From Chryseobacterium phocaeense (GTDB taxonomy: Bacteria > Bacteroidota > Bacteroidia > Flavobacteriales > Weeksellaceae): a DNA stretch of 64,000 bases. The stretch's first letter is position 1. Each line of letters starts with the position of its first letter. The position numbers and the translations under genes were made by a program. Below the pieces are notes generated by a model. That model searched no databases and had not been told where the DNA came from. It worked only from the letters and a program-made list of their open reading frames with translations. Positions 35,963-45,105 of the stretch are shown here, piece after piece. Location of the stretch: positions 1,054,001 to 1,118,000 of the forward strand of contig NZ_LT827014.1 in the NCBI RefSeq assembly GCF_900169075.1, read 5' to 3'.

Positions 35963-36964
35963 TTATAATATTCTTAACCCGGCTCTTGGTCCGTTAGCAG
36001 CAATAGAAGCCTGCATTCTGTCGTTTTGTTTTTTTGTAAACATGAATAATGTGGTTTCGTCAGAATAATCCATATAATTCATGAACATTACAGAGCGGGA
36101 TACACCGCCGCAGGTTTCCATTTTAGGATAAGACGGAACACCTCTGTGAAGCGTAATCTGTTGTGGAGTGTCATCTACGAAATCGTTTCCGCAATTGGCA
36201 TCGCCCCAGATATGTCGAAGGTTAAGATAGTGTCCTACTTCGTGTACCGTTACCCTTCCTTTGTTATGAGTGGCTACCGGTCCGCCTGCACCCACATATT
36301 CATCCATCATTACAACGCCGTCATTCCAAAGACCCGCAGATTCAGGGAAAGTAGCGTATCCAAGAACATATCCTGTTTGGTACGGCATGTAATTAACCAC
36401 CCAGATATTCAGGTATTTGGCTGGGTCAGTAGCATTGATTCCTCCTGTTGAGGTTTTTTTCATATTGTCATTAGGCGCCCAGTTGGAAGTAGTGGTCGCT
36501 TTTCTGTTGATTTGTGCAAGTCTGAACTTGATTTTTGTATCACCCGCATTCACAGACTGGAATGCAGCCGGAATATTGGAAACGTTGGCGTGTGTGGAAG
36601 CAAAAGCCTTGTTCAGTACATCGATCTGAGAGTTGATTCTCGCATCAGATACATTGTTGGTGGAGTTGGTGTACAGCACATTGAAAATAACAGGGATTTC
36701 AACGCTGCCGTCCGGCAGAACTTTGCCCATCTTTTTCTGTTCGATAAATTCGGCTGTATTGTTCTCTATCTGGATCATTCGCTGGGCTGCATCCGGATTT
36801 TCAGAAAGGAATTTTTGTCTTACCAGGTCTGAACCGCAGATCGCGCCGTCTTTGGCCAGAGCTGTGGTTTGATCCTGGGCCGGATTTTCAGCTGTGGGAT
36901 TTTCAGTTTCATTATTACACGAAACAAAAAGAGTAATCAATACTCCTAATACTACTTTTTTCAT
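35963..36964 (-). CDS. M43-family zinc metalloprotease lipoprotein (paralogue)
   Basis: 333 residues with lipobox (ITLFVSC, Cys at 16). Catalytic HEVGHYLNLRH, then CGNDF and the Met-turn MFMNYMDYSDE. Clear paralogue of the protein at 31883 through the whole length. A low-molecular-weight Ca/Zn protease on the cell surface is likely. The pair flanks a four-gene kinase/regulator run, so duplication followed by insertion or rearrangement is possible. Confidence 0.87.
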   Translation of the reverse strand: MKKVVLGVLITLFVSCNNETENPTAENPAQDQTTALAKDGAICGSDLVRQKFLSENPDAAQRMIQIENNTAEFIEQKKMGKVLPDGSVEIPVIFNVLYTNSTNNVSDARINSQIDVLNKAFASTHANVSNIPAAFQSVNAGDTKIKFRLAQINRKATTTSNWAPNDNMKKTSTGGINATDPAKYLNIWVVNYMPYQTGYVLGYATFPESAGLWNDGVVMMDEYVGAGGPVATHNKGRVTVHEVGHYLNLRHIWGDANCGNDFVDDTPQQITLHRGVPSYPKMETCGGVSRSVMFMNYMDYSDETTLFMFTKKQNDRMQASIAANGPRAGLRIL

Positions 36965-36994
36965 AAAATTGATATTTTGTGGTTTGGTGTATCA

Positions 36995-37002
36995 CAAATG
37001 TA
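36995..37002 (-). promoter_or_regulatory. Promoter -7 box of M43 gene B
   Basis: TACATTTG on the minus strand, 30 nt before the start. The following TGTGATACACCAAACCA is similar to the leader of the paralogue, so the duplication included the promoter. Confidence 0.5.
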
Positions 37003-37205
37003 TGAAAAATATGTATTGTTTGATTATTATTTAAAATTTTAACATTATTTGTATGTATTTTTATATTTTAATTTGGTTTAAATTATTCTTTAATTTTTAA
37101 ATTTTATTGAAAATTTTAAACTTTTAGGTTGAAAAATAAATTCATTAATCACACTATTTTGAAATTTAACCTAAAAAAAATAATTTCGCAAAAAAGCATA
37201 AAAAA

Positions 37206-37224
37206 GCCGGAAAAAATTTCCGGC
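37206..37224 (-). terminator. Terminator after the small peptide genes
   Basis: Eight-bp arms GCCGGAAA (37206-37213) and TTTCCGGC (37217-37224), 3-nt loop, followed on the minus strand by a run of T. It ends the transcript of the two leader peptides. Confidence 0.75.
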
Positions 37225-37235
37225 ACTAGATTCTT

Positions 37236-37388
37236 TTAAATACATGGATACCTTCTCGGGTCCCTGCAGATATTTCCTGTGGAGCAGCAAAGGCCTGGCG
37301 GACAGTTCATATTGATATCGCATTCAGTGATCACAGCTGCTGCACCGCCGCTGATTTTCTTTAAATCGTTTCTTTTTAGTTTTTTCAT
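37236..37388 (-). CDS. Double-glycine leader peptide with six cysteines (bacteriocin-like)
   Basis: Fifty residues, read directly from the sequence. The leader MKKLKRNDLKKISGG ends in Gly-Gly (14-15), the processing signal of C39-peptidase ABC transporters. The 35-residue core has six Cys in the pattern C-x5-C-x4-CC-x5-C-x7-C, which is the C-C-CC-C-C framework of knottins and contains CPPGLCCSTGNIC, spaced like the hevein core. It could be secreted and disulfide-folded. No transporter or modifying enzyme is near. In Chryseobacterium such small genes are often named bacteriocin-like; the function is unknown. Confidence 0.75.
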   Translation of the reverse strand: MKKLKRNDLKKISGGAAAVITECDINMNCPPGLCCSTGNICRDPRRYPCI

Positions 37389-37404
37389 ACTATGATTTTA
37401 TGGG

Positions 37405-37581
37405 TTAATCAATAAGAGACGGTCTGCACTCAGCTTGTCCGCAATTAATGTTGATTTGTGAGCATCTTTCTGTGGCACAGGTACCGCTGGTTGAGCCGTC
37501 GGGGTAAATGAGTATACGGCATCGACAGTCAATTTTTCCTCCCAGAATGGTTTTTAATGAGCTTCTTTTTAACTTTTTCAT
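37405..37581 (-). CDS. Double-glycine leader peptide with six cysteines, second copy
   Basis: Fifty-eight residues. The leader MKKLKRSSLKTILGG is nearly the same as its neighbour's (MKKLKR and the GG site), but the core is unrelated: Cys at 19, 21, 35, 40, 47 and 52 (C-x-C-x13-C-x4-C-x6-C-x4-C). It lies 16 nt upstream of the second peptide gene and is co-oriented with it, so both are made from one transcript. A shared leader with divergent core is usual for families of secreted peptides processed by one transporter. A -7-like box AATATTTG lies upstream on the minus strand near 37625; it is weak. Confidence 0.75.
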   Translation of the reverse strand: MKKLKRSSLKTILGGKIDCRCRILIYPDGSTSGTCATERCSQININCGQAECRPSLID

Positions 37582-37667
37582 GCTGATTTTGTTTTAATTA
37601 GTTATTTGGTTTTATAAATATACAAATATTTCACCAGGGTTAGATAAAATTGATCGGTCAAAAAAAT

Positions 37668-37696
37668 AAGTGATGCAGATTGGGGCTGCACCACTT
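37668..37696 (-). terminator. Terminator after clpB
   Basis: Arms AAGTGATGCAG (37668-37678) and CTGCACCACTT (37686-37696) pair with one mismatch; a T run follows on the minus strand. It lies 35 nt beyond the clpB stop. Confidence 0.7.
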
Positions 37697-37730
37697 ACTT
37701 ACAAAAATAATATATATGAAAAAAACTACT

Positions 37731-40325
37731 TTATTGATCTGCCGGTCTGAAAACCAAACCGGTTTCTTCGAAATAATCCAATGTGATACGATCACCGTCA
37801 TTTACGGTTCCGGCAAGAATCTCTTTAGATAATTTATTGAGAACTTCCTGCTGGATCACTCTTTTTAAAGGCCTTGCTCCGAAAGATGGATCATATCCTT
37901 TATTCATCAGATAATCCACAGCATCCTGAGTTGCGGTCATGATGATATTTCTTTTTGCAAGCATATCATTGAAGCCTCTCAGCTGATACTGAACAATTTT
38001 TCCGATTTCTTTTTTGCTCAATGGCTGGAACAGTACCACTTCATCAATCCTGTTCAGGAATTCCGGACGAAGAGTCTGTTTCAGAAGGTCAAAAACTTCA
38101 TCTTTGGTTTTATCTACAATCTCAGCTTGATTTTCGTCTGTGATATTTTCAAAATTCTCCTGGATCAGATGCGAACCTAAGTTTGAAGTCATAATAATTA
38201 TTGAATTCTTAAAGTTTACCACACGGCCTTTATTGTCCGTCAAACGTCCGTCATCCAGTACCTGGAGCAGGGTGTTGAACACATCAGGGTGGGCCTTTTC
38301 AATTTCATCCAGAAGCACCACGGAATATGGTCTTCTTCTTACCGCTTCCGTCAGCTGTCCGCCTTCATCGTAGCCTACGTATCCCGGAGGAGCTCCTACC
38401 AGTCTGGAAACGCTGTGTCTTTCCTGGTATTCACTCATATCAATTCTGGTCATATTATTCTCATCATCGAATAAATATTCCGCCAAAGCCTTGGCCAGCT
38501 CGGTTTTCCCAACACCGGTTGTTCCTAAGAATAAGAATGACCCGATAGGTTTCTTTTCGTCACTCAGCCCGGCACGGTTTCTCCTGATCGCGTCTGCAAC
38601 GGCTCCGATGGCTTCATCCTGCCCGACAACGCGGTGGTGAAGCTCAGCTTCAAGGTTCAATAGTTTTTCCCTTTCAGACTGTAAGAGCTTAGTCACAGGA
38701 ATTCCGGTCCATTTGGCGATGACTTCGGAAATATTTTCAGAAGTAACTTCCTCTTTGATCAATTCATTCTGATGATTCTGCATCTCCAGTTCCAGTTTCT
38801 GCAAAGCATCTTCCTTCTCCTTTATTTTTCCGTACTGGATTTCCGCTACTTTCGCATAATCTCCGGCTCTTGATGCTTTTTCGGCTTCAAGTTTCAGAGA
38901 TTCAATATCTTTTTTAATCTGGGTTAAATCCTCAGATTTTTGCTTTTCTTTCAGCCATTTTGCATTGATCTCATTTCTTTCCTCAGAAATTTTTGCAATG
39001 TCTTCTTTTACATGATCAATCTTCGTCTGGTTACCCTCCCTTGAAATGGCGGCCAATTCAATTTCCAGCTGCATCAGTCTTCGGTCCAGAACATCCAGTT
39101 CCTCAGGTTTTGAATTGATTTCCATTCTCAGTTTGGCTGAAGCTTCATCAATAAGGTCAATCGCCTTATCCGGTAAAAAACGGTCTGAAATATACCGTTG
39201 AGACATTTCCACTGCAGCAATAATCGCTTCATCTTTGATTCTAACTTTGTGGTGCGCCTCATATTTATCTTTAATTCCACGAAGAATGGAAATCGCGGAT
39301 TCAGTGTCCGGTTCTTCTACCATTACTTTCTGGAAACGTCTTTCCAATGCTTTGTCCTTTTCAAAATACTTCTGGTATTCATTCAGAGTGGTGGCTCCGA
39401 TTGCTCTTAGTTCTCCTCTTGCCAAAGCAGGTTTAAGAATGTTGGCGGCATCCATTGCGCCTTCTCCGCCTCCTGCACCAACCAGGGTGTGAATTTCGTC
39501 GATGAATAAGATGATCTGTCCGTCGGATTTGATCACTTCATTCACCACGGATTTAAGTCGCTCTTCAAATTCACCTTTGTATTTCGCACCGGCAATTAAA
39601 GCACCCATATCCAGTGAATACAGGGTTTTATCCATTAGGTTTTCCGGAATATCTCCCGAAATAATACGGTGGGCAATACCTTCAGCAATAGCCGTTTTTC
39701 CCACACCCGGTTCCCCGATTAAAATAGGGTTGTTTTTTGTTCTTCTCGAAAGGATCTGAAGCACACGGCGGATTTCCTCATCACGCCCGATTACGGGATC
39801 CAGTTTTCCTTCCGCAGCTAATTCGTTGAAGTTTTTAGCATATTTATTCAAGGACTGATAGGTCTCTTCCGAACTCGCAGAAGTGGCCTTGCTTCCTTTT
39901 CTTAATTCTTTAATAGCACCTTCCAAAAGGCTTTTGGTAACGCCCATATCTTTGAGCATTTTGGAGACTTCGGAACTTGTTTCAAGTAATGACAGCCATA
40001 AATGTTCGATGGTCACATATTCGTCGCCCATTTTTTTGGCTACGTTAGGGGCGTCCAGCAACACTTTATTCGCTGACTGGGACAGATAAATATTGCCTCC
40101 CTGAACTTTCGGGAGTTTTTCAATATTTTCGCGGTTCCGCTCTCTTACCAGGCTGGCATCTGCTTCAGATTTTTTTAGTAGAAAGGGCGATATATTTTCA
40201 TCTACCTGAAAAATTCCTTCAAGTATATGTTGAGGTTCGATACTCTGGTTGCCGAATTCCATAGCAGTCTGCTGTGCCGCCTGGATGGCTTCCTGTGATT
40301 TTACAGTATATTGGTTTAAGTTCAT
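37731..40325 (-). CDS. clpB: ATP-dependent chaperone ClpB
   Basis: 864 residues, the full ClpB length. N-domain (1-145), first AAA+ domain with Walker [14 protein letters not shown] and [11 protein letters not shown], coiled-coil middle domain (about 400-530), second AAA+ domain with [14 protein letters not shown] and [11 protein letters not shown], and the C-terminal D2-small domain ([12 protein letters not shown]). The middle domain separates ClpB from ClpA/C. It resolves protein aggregates together with DnaK in the cytoplasm. The single gene is preceded by a 450-nt gap; no CIRCE-like operator was seen. Confidence 0.97.
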   Translation of the reverse strand: MNLNQYTVKSQEAIQAAQQTAMEFGNQSIEPQHILEGIFQVDENISPFLLKKSEADASLVRERNRENIEKLPKVQGGNIYLSQSANKVLLDAPNVAKKMGDEYVTIEHLWLSLLETSSEVSKMLKDMGVTKSLLEGAIKELRKGSKATSASSEETYQSLNKYAKNFNELAAEGKLDPVIGRDEEIRRVLQILSRRTKNNPILIGEPGVGKTAIAEGIAHRIISGDIPENLMDKTLYSLDMGALIAGAKYKGEFEERLKSVVNEVIKSDGQIILFIDEIHTLVGAGGGEGAMDAANILKPALARGELRAIGATTLNEYQKYFEKDKALERRFQKVMVEEPDTESAISILRGIKDKYEAHHKVRIKDEAIIAAVEMSQRYISDRFLPDKAIDLIDEASAKLRMEINSKPEELDVLDRRLMQLEIELAAISREGNQTKIDHVKEDIAKISEERNEINAKWLKEKQKSEDLTQIKKDIESLKLEAEKASRAGDYAKVAEIQYGKIKEKEDALQKLELEMQNHQNELIKEEVTSENISEVIAKWTGIPVTKLLQSEREKLLNLEAELHHRVVGQDEAIGAVADAIRRNRAGLSDEKKPIGSFLFLGTTGVGKTELAKALAEYLFDDENNMTRIDMSEYQERHSVSRLVGAPPGYVGYDEGGQLTEAVRRRPYSVVLLDEIEKAHPDVFNTLLQVLDDGRLTDNKGRVVNFKNSIIIMTSNLGSHLIQENFENITDENQAEIVDKTKDEVFDLLKQTLRPEFLNRIDEVVLFQPLSKKEIGKIVQYQLRGFNDMLAKRNIIMTATQDAVDYLMNKGYDPSFGARPLKRVIQQEVLNKLSKEILAGTVNDGDRITLDYFEETGLVFRPADQ

Positions 40326-40779
40326 ATGTTGTATTTTTGGTATTTAAATATTCTAGATTTAAGACATCAGATTTCAGACCATAAGTCTTGATTTTATATT
40401 AATTTTTCAATTCAATATCTGAAGTCTGACGTCCTTCAATCTTGTTCAATTATTTAATCGGTTAGCTTACCGCAAAAAGTATTCAATTATTGAATTTATA
40501 AAAAATATGGACAAAATTTCCGAATTGTTTATTTTTAATAAGATTTAAGCTAGACAAAATTTCCAGTTTTAATGTGTTTGTTTTAAAATAATGGAATAAC
40601 CGTCACATTCATAAAAAGGTTATGATAAGAAAGGTCTGACCAAAGAGTTCATAGAATAAGGAAGAGATAAATTATAGTTTTTATGCAACGGCGAATAAAG
40701 AGCTGCTTCTTTTGTGTTTAAAATCATAAGGTTAAACTGAAAATATTAACGGAGAATAGTTACTTTTGCATTTTACCAG
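40326..40779. other. 454-bp divergent gap between clpB and the paa regulator
   Basis: Contains a word-type inverted repeat (arms 40361-40380 and 40417-40436, TCAGA/TCTGA words), two copies of GACAAAATTTCC 43 nt apart (40510-40521 and 40553-40564), and a -7 box TACTTTTG (40761-40768) 11 nt before the regulator start. No promoter toward clpB was identified. Confidence 0.5.
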
Positions 40780-41361
40780 ATGGAACTTAAAGAAAAACAA
40801 CGAAAAATTTTAGACGTAGCGGTAGAGCTTTTTAAAGAGAAAGGCTATATGGGCAGCTCGGTACGGGATCTGGCCACCAGGCTTAATATCAAAGCAGCTT
40901 CACTCTACGCCCATATCCGTTCAAAGGAAGAAATTCTTGAATGGATCTGCTTCGGAATAGCGCAGGAATTTTTCGATGAGCTTCAGCAGGTGAAAAATAC
41001 GGATATGGCTCCAAAAGATAAGTTGAATCTTTTTTTGGATAAACATTTATCAGTCGTTCTTCAAAACCGCGATGTGACGCATATTTATTCCAATGAATGG
41101 AGGCATCTTGAAGAAAGGCTTCCCGAATTTGTAGCGCTGAGAAAAAATTATCAGGAAGAAGTGGAAGCATTGATTTCTGAGATCTACAAAGCTGAAAACT
41201 GGGAACTGAAGTCGCCGACCTTTACCACAAGGTTCATTCTCCACACGCTCAATAATTCTTATTTCTGGTTTAAAAGAAACACGGAATCTACTTCTGAAAT
41301 TACTGATGAAATCAGGGCCAAACTTCTTTATGGGCTCCTGGGAAATCAAATTCAGCAATAA
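40780..41361 (+). CDS. TetR-family regulator of the phenylacetate operon (PaaR-like)
   Basis: 193 residues. N-terminal TetR HTH (about 8-55: ILDVAVELFKEKGYMGSSVRDLATRLNI with KAASLYAHIRSKEEIL as recognition helix), followed by a helical ligand domain. Position directly before paaK and in the same direction points to a PaaR-type repressor, released by phenylacetyl-CoA, as in Thermus and Corynebacterium-type systems. The 200-nt spacer to paaK holds a matching operator candidate. It is assigned by HTH type and context; the ligand is inferred. Confidence 0.8.
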   Translation: MELKEKQRKILDVAVELFKEKGYMGSSVRDLATRLNIKAASLYAHIRSKEEILEWICFGIAQEFFDELQQVKNTDMAPKDKLNLFLDKHLSVVLQNRDVTHIYSNEWRHLEERLPEFVALRKNYQEEVEALISEIYKAENWELKSPTFTTRFILHTLNNSYFWFKRNTESTSEITDEIRAKLLYGLLGNQIQQ

Positions 41362-41486
41362 AATTCGCTAAGAAAGCAAATAAGGCAAAGAAAGCTAATG
41401 TGCATATACGCTATTTGTATTCTTCCCTTTCTCAGCTTCCTTCGCCTATACACGATACTCTCAATTATTTAGAATCATTCAAAATA

Positions 41487-41563
41487 TGACAAAAATCATC
41501 GAAATTTTGTCAGGATTAAAATTCTTTTTAAATTTACACCTAACAAATGTTAGTTAGTTAGTT
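41487..41563 (+). promoter_or_regulatory. paaK promoter with PaaR-like operator and TTAG repeats
   Basis: TTTG (41506-41509), 19 nt, TAAATTTA (41529-41536) is a near-consensus Bacteroidota promoter. CTAACAAATGTTAG (41540-41553) follows, a palindrome with 6-bp half-sites close to the CNAACGNNCGTTNG form reported, from memory, for Thermus PaaR. A second inverted repeat TGACAAAA/TTTTGTCA (41487-41494, 41505-41512) overlaps the -33 box. Three tandem TTAG units plus TT (41550-41563) run right up to the ATG. Confidence 0.65.
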
Positions 41564-42880
41564 ATGGATTTTGATGTTGAATATTTAAAACTCGATCAAT
41601 TGAGACAGCTTCAGTCTGAACGTTTGTCGAGATTGATTAATTATCTTGGGGAAACTTCGGAATTTTATAAAGAAAAATTTCGTGAACTGGAGATAATTCC
41701 GACAGAAATATGGTCGATTGAAGATATCACGAAACTTCCGATTACCTATAAACAGGATTTAAGGGATAACTATCCATTTGGTTTATTTACGGTTCCGAAG
41801 ACCGAGCTGCAAAGAATTCACTGTTCCAGCGGAACTACAGGAAAACCTACAGTAGTGGGCTATACGAAAGAAGATGTGGATCTTTTCAGTGAAGTGGTGG
41901 CCAGATCATTATATGCTGCCGGAGCAAGACCGGGAATGCAGCTGCATAATGCATACGGCTACGGAATTTTTACAGGAGGACTAGGGCTTCACTATGGTGC
42001 TGAAAAGCTTGGAATGAGCGTTCTTCCGATTTCCGGAGGAATGACCGCCAGACAGGTTGATCTCATTATAGATTTTAAGCCGGAAGTAATCTGCTGTTCA
42101 CCATCATACGCTCTGACTATTGCGGATGAGTTTGCAAACCGTGGAATTTCTGCAGAAGAAATCAGTCTGAAATACGCTGTGTTAGGTTCAGAGCCGTGGA
42201 CAGAGATTATCAGAGGGCATATTGAGGAAAAGCTTGGCCTTCATGCCACCAATATCTACGGATTAAGTGAGATCATTGGTCCGGGTGTATCTATGGAGGA
42301 TTTTGAGGAGAAAGGAGGTTCTTACATTTGGGAAGATCATTTTTATCCTGAAATTTTAGATCCGGTAACCAAACAGCCCGTTCCATTCGGTGAAGAAGGT
42401 GTATTGGTGATCACTACGTTAACGAAGAAAGCCATGCCGCTTTTAAGATATTGGACAAATGATATTACCAGTCTTTATTATGATGAAAACGCAAAGAGAA
42501 CCATGGTAAAGATGAGACCCATCAAAGGCAGGGCAGATGATATGCTGATTGTAAGAGGAGTGAATGTATACCCAAGTCAGATTGAAGAAGCATTTTCCCA
42601 TGTAAAGGGAGTGGTTCCGAACTATTATCTGACGCCGGTTGAAAAAGAACAGATGTGTATCGCACTGGATGTGGATGTGGAAATTGATGATGAACTGGTG
42701 AAAGCACAAAAAATAGACACAGGTACCGATGATTATTTTAATTTTGTCGGAAACTTTGGAAAAAACATAGAAAGCGAAATAAAAAAGAGAGTGGGAATTA
42801 CTACAAAAGTGAAAATCCATGCTCAGGACAGCCTACCGAAATGCGAAGGCGGAAAAATTAATAGAATACTTAAAAAATAA
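41564..42880 (+). CDS. paaK: Phenylacetate-CoA ligase
   Basis: 438 residues, adenylate-forming enzyme. P-loop SSGTTGKPTVVGYT (about 87-100), the CCSPSYAL and ATNIYGLSEIIGPGVSMED blocks and the C-terminal GRADDMLIVRGVNVYPSQIEEA with the lysine-bearing tail CEGGKINRILKK all match PaaK. It converts phenylacetate, ATP and CoA to phenylacetyl-CoA, the activator and inducer of the pathway. Its stop overlaps the paaE start by 1 nt (TAATG). The operon start and promoter are upstream. Confidence 0.95.
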   Translation: MDFDVEYLKLDQLRQLQSERLSRLINYLGETSEFYKEKFRELEIIPTEIWSIEDITKLPITYKQDLRDNYPFGLFTVPKTELQRIHCSSGTTGKPTVVGYTKEDVDLFSEVVARSLYAAGARPGMQLHNAYGYGIFTGGLGLHYGAEKLGMSVLPISGGMTARQVDLIIDFKPEVICCSPSYALTIADEFANRGISAEEISLKYAVLGSEPWTEIIRGHIEEKLGLHATNIYGLSEIIGPGVSMEDFEEKGGSYIWEDHFYPEILDPVTKQPVPFGEEGVLVITTLTKKAMPLLRYWTNDITSLYYDENAKRTMVKMRPIKGRADDMLIVRGVNVYPSQIEEAFSHVKGVVPNYYLTPVEKEQMCIALDVDVEIDDELVKAQKIDTGTDDYFNFVGNFGKNIESEIKKRVGITTKVKIHAQDSLPKCEGGKINRILKK

Positions 42881-43965
42881 TGAATTCATTTTACAAACTT
42901 AAAACGGTAAAAGTTCAGAAAGATACTCCTGATGCGGTAAATGTAGCCGTAGAAGTGCCTGAGGAGCTGAAGGACAAATTCAGGTTCAAGCAGGGGCAGT
43001 ATCTAAATTTCCGTATGATGATCAACGGAAATGAGGAAAGACGTTCTTATTCTATCTGCAATGCCCCGAGTGAAAAAAGCAATACGCTGGAAGTACTGGT
43101 GAAGCTTTTGGAAGGCGGAAAAGTTTCAGGATATTTCAATGAGCATCTTCACATGGACGAAATGCTGGAAGTGATGCCTCCAATGGGTGGTTTCAATACT
43201 TCCTACCATCCTACCAATGTGAAAACCTATGTTGGTTTGGCTGCGGGAAGCGGTATCAGCCCGGTTTTATCAAATATTAAGGAAAGTCTGTATCAGGAAC
43301 CTAACAGCTGTGCGTATCTTTTCTACAGCAACAGAAGCATGAATCATGTGATGAAAAGAGCTGAGATTGATAAGCTGGTAGAACAGTTTAACGGAAGGCT
43401 GAAAGTAATCTATCTCGTAAGCCGCGAAAAACATGAAGATCCGGTATTCGAAGGAAGGATTTCTGCTGAAAAACTGGAGCTTCTGTTTGAGAGATATACA
43501 GAGATTGATGTAAAAGAAGCCACATATTTTATCTGCGGACCTGCAGAAATGATCAAAGGAATTGCAGATTATCTGAAGAAAGATAAAAAAGTTCCTGCCA
43601 TTCAGGTTCTGTTTGAATATTTTACGGCTCCTGACGAAGAAAATTCGGAGGAAATGAGTGATGAGTTCAAAGCGATCGCGAACATCGAAAGTATGGTAAC
43701 GGTGATCATTGACGATGATGAATATTCGTTCCACCTGAATTCCAAAAAAGAGAGTATCTTAGATAAAGCATTAAAAGACAATCTTCCCGTACCATTTGCG
43801 TGTAAAGGAGGAGTGTGCTGTACGTGTAAAGCGGAAGTTCTGGAAGGAGAAGTGTTTATGGAGAAAAATTTCGCGCTTACCGAAGATGAAGTAGCCAGAG
43901 GTTACGTTCTGACGTGTCAATGTCACCCGACAACGAATGTGGTGATGCTTAATTATGACGTTTAA
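42880..43965 (+). CDS. paaE: Phenylacetyl-CoA epoxidase reductase subunit PaaE
   Basis: 361 residues. FAD-binding ferredoxin reductase domain (RRSYSICNAPSE, GLAAGSGISPVLS) and a C-terminal plant-type [2Fe-2S] ferredoxin: Cys cluster in PFACKGGVCCTCKAEV (C-x4-C-x2-C) and the last Cys in VLTCQC. It transfers electrons from NADPH to the PaaA diiron centre. Here it is placed before paaA, unlike the E. coli order A-B-C-D-E. Start codon shares a base with the paaK stop. Confidence 0.93.
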   Translation: MNSFYKLKTVKVQKDTPDAVNVAVEVPEELKDKFRFKQGQYLNFRMMINGNEERRSYSICNAPSEKSNTLEVLVKLLEGGKVSGYFNEHLHMDEMLEVMPPMGGFNTSYHPTNVKTYVGLAAGSGISPVLSNIKESLYQEPNSCAYLFYSNRSMNHVMKRAEIDKLVEQFNGRLKVIYLVSREKHEDPVFEGRISAEKLELLFERYTEIDVKEATYFICGPAEMIKGIADYLKKDKKVPAIQVLFEYFTAPDEENSEEMSDEFKAIANIESMVTVIIDDDEYSFHLNSKKESILDKALKDNLPVPFACKGGVCCTCKAEVLEGEVFMEKNFALTEDEVARGYVLTCQCHPTTNVVMLNYDV

Positions 43966-43971
43966 TTTTTT

Positions 43972-44032
43972 GTAAAATGTAAAATGTACAGTGTAAAAAG
44001 TATCAAAATACATTGTACAACCGACATTTTAC
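43972..44032. repeat. Word-type inverted repeat in paaE-paaA gap
   Basis: GTAAAATGT (43972-43980) and its complement ACATTTTAC (44024-44032), with TGTACA palindromes between. It fills the 90-nt gap. Confidence 0.65.
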
Positions 44033-44055
44033 TTTAATACAAAAAACAAAAAGAA

Positions 44056-44994
44056 ATGGATTTAGAAAAATTTGTTCAATACGTTCACGACGAAAATAAA
44101 GTGGAGCCAAAGGATGTAATGCCTGATGATTACAGAAAACTATTGGTTCGTCAGATTTCACAGCATGCCCATTCTGAGATTGTAGGAATGCTGCCGGAAG
44201 CCAACTGGGTTTCCAGAGCGCCTTCATTGAGAAGAAAAATGGCTCTTTTAGCTAAGGTTCAGGATGAGGCGGGTCACGGTTTATACCTGTACTCTGCAAC
44301 CGAAACTTTAGGAAACGGAACTGTGAGGGCAGACAGAGATGCTACCTATGAAGATATGCTGGAAGGGAAGGCGAAATACTCAAGTATTTTCAACTATCCT
44401 ACCTTAAGCTGGGCGGATATTGGTGCCATCGGCTGGTTGGTAGACGGTGCCGCTATTATGAACCAGGTAATGCTGATGGGAAATTCTTACGGCCCTTATT
44501 CAAGAGCGATGGTGAAGATCTGTAAGGAAGAGTCTTTCCACCAGAGACAGGGCTACGAAATCCTGATGGCACTTTGCCGGGGAACAAAACAGCAGAAAGA
44601 AATGGCTCAGGCATCGCTAAACCGTTTCTGGTGGCCGGCTTTAATGATGTTTGGTCCGAATGATGACAGCTCACCAAACTCTAAAATCTCAATGAATTAC
44701 AGAGTAAAAAGAGAGAGCAACGACAGCCTTCGTCAGAGATTTATTGATGTTACCGTTTCTCAGGCTGAATTTTTAGGATTAACCGTTCCGGATAAAGACC
44801 TGAAATGGAATGAAGAAAGACAGCATTATGATTTCGGAGAACTTCCTTGGGATGAATTCATGGAAATCTTAAAAGGAAACGGACCTGCCAATAAAAAGCG
44901 TATCGAGACCAAAAGAAAAGCTCAAAGAGAAAATGCATGGGTAAAAGAGGCGGCAGTGGCTTTTGCAGAAAAACAACAAAAAGAAGTAATATAA
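44056..44994 (+). CDS. paaA: Phenylacetyl-CoA epoxidase subunit PaaA
   Basis: 312 residues, catalytic alpha subunit of the diiron ring-1,2-epoxidase. Ferritin-like helices with the ligand blocks [25 protein letters not shown] (DExxH) and [14 protein letters not shown] (second ExxH), and [14 protein letters not shown], all as in PaaA. It acts with PaaB, PaaC and the reductase PaaE to epoxidise phenylacetyl-CoA. Normal length and order. A 111-nt repeat-bearing gap follows. Confidence 0.96.
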   Translation: MDLEKFVQYVHDENKVEPKDVMPDDYRKLLVRQISQHAHSEIVGMLPEANWVSRAPSLRRKMALLAKVQDEAGHGLYLYSATETLGNGTVRADRDATYEDMLEGKAKYSSIFNYPTLSWADIGAIGWLVDGAAIMNQVMLMGNSYGPYSRAMVKICKEESFHQRQGYEILMALCRGTKQQKEMAQASLNRFWWPALMMFGPNDDSSPNSKISMNYRVKRESNDSLRQRFIDVTVSQAEFLGLTVPDKDLKWNEERQHYDFGELPWDEFMEILKGNGPANKKRIETKRKAQRENAWVKEAAVAFAEKQQKEVI

Positions 44995-44995
44995 T

Positions 44996-45096
44996 AATGT
45001 AACAATATACCAATGTAAAAATGTAACAATCACTGTAGTGCTGAGCTTGTCGAAGCATCTCATTGGTCAACTGGTACATTGATACATTGTTAAATT
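44996..45096. repeat. Long imperfect inverted repeat in paaA-paaB gap
   Basis: Left arm 44996-45030 (AATGTAACAAT..CCAATGTAAAA..) and right arm 45062-45096 pair over 35 nt with about ten mismatches. The loop carries a REP-like hairpin (45038-45057). It shares words with the repeats at 49475 and 55125. Confidence 0.7.
45038..45057. repeat. REP-like element GTGCTGAGCTTGTCGAAGCA
   Basis: The 20-nt element follows the CTGAG...TCGAAG pattern known from intergenic repeats in Bacteroidota, and of the same type as 29773-29801. It lies in the loop of the large inverted repeat above. Confidence 0.6.
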
Positions 45097-45105
45097 AATT
45101 TGACT

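Noticed and set aside
37236..37388. Chitin-binding (hevein) domain call
   Set aside because: Spacing of the core Cys is similar, but the peptide lacks the first Cys pair and most aromatic binding residues; only a framework likeness is claimed.
45100..45105. TTG start for paaB
   Set aside because: The ATG two codons downstream gives the conserved MANLDMWEVF start and normal length.
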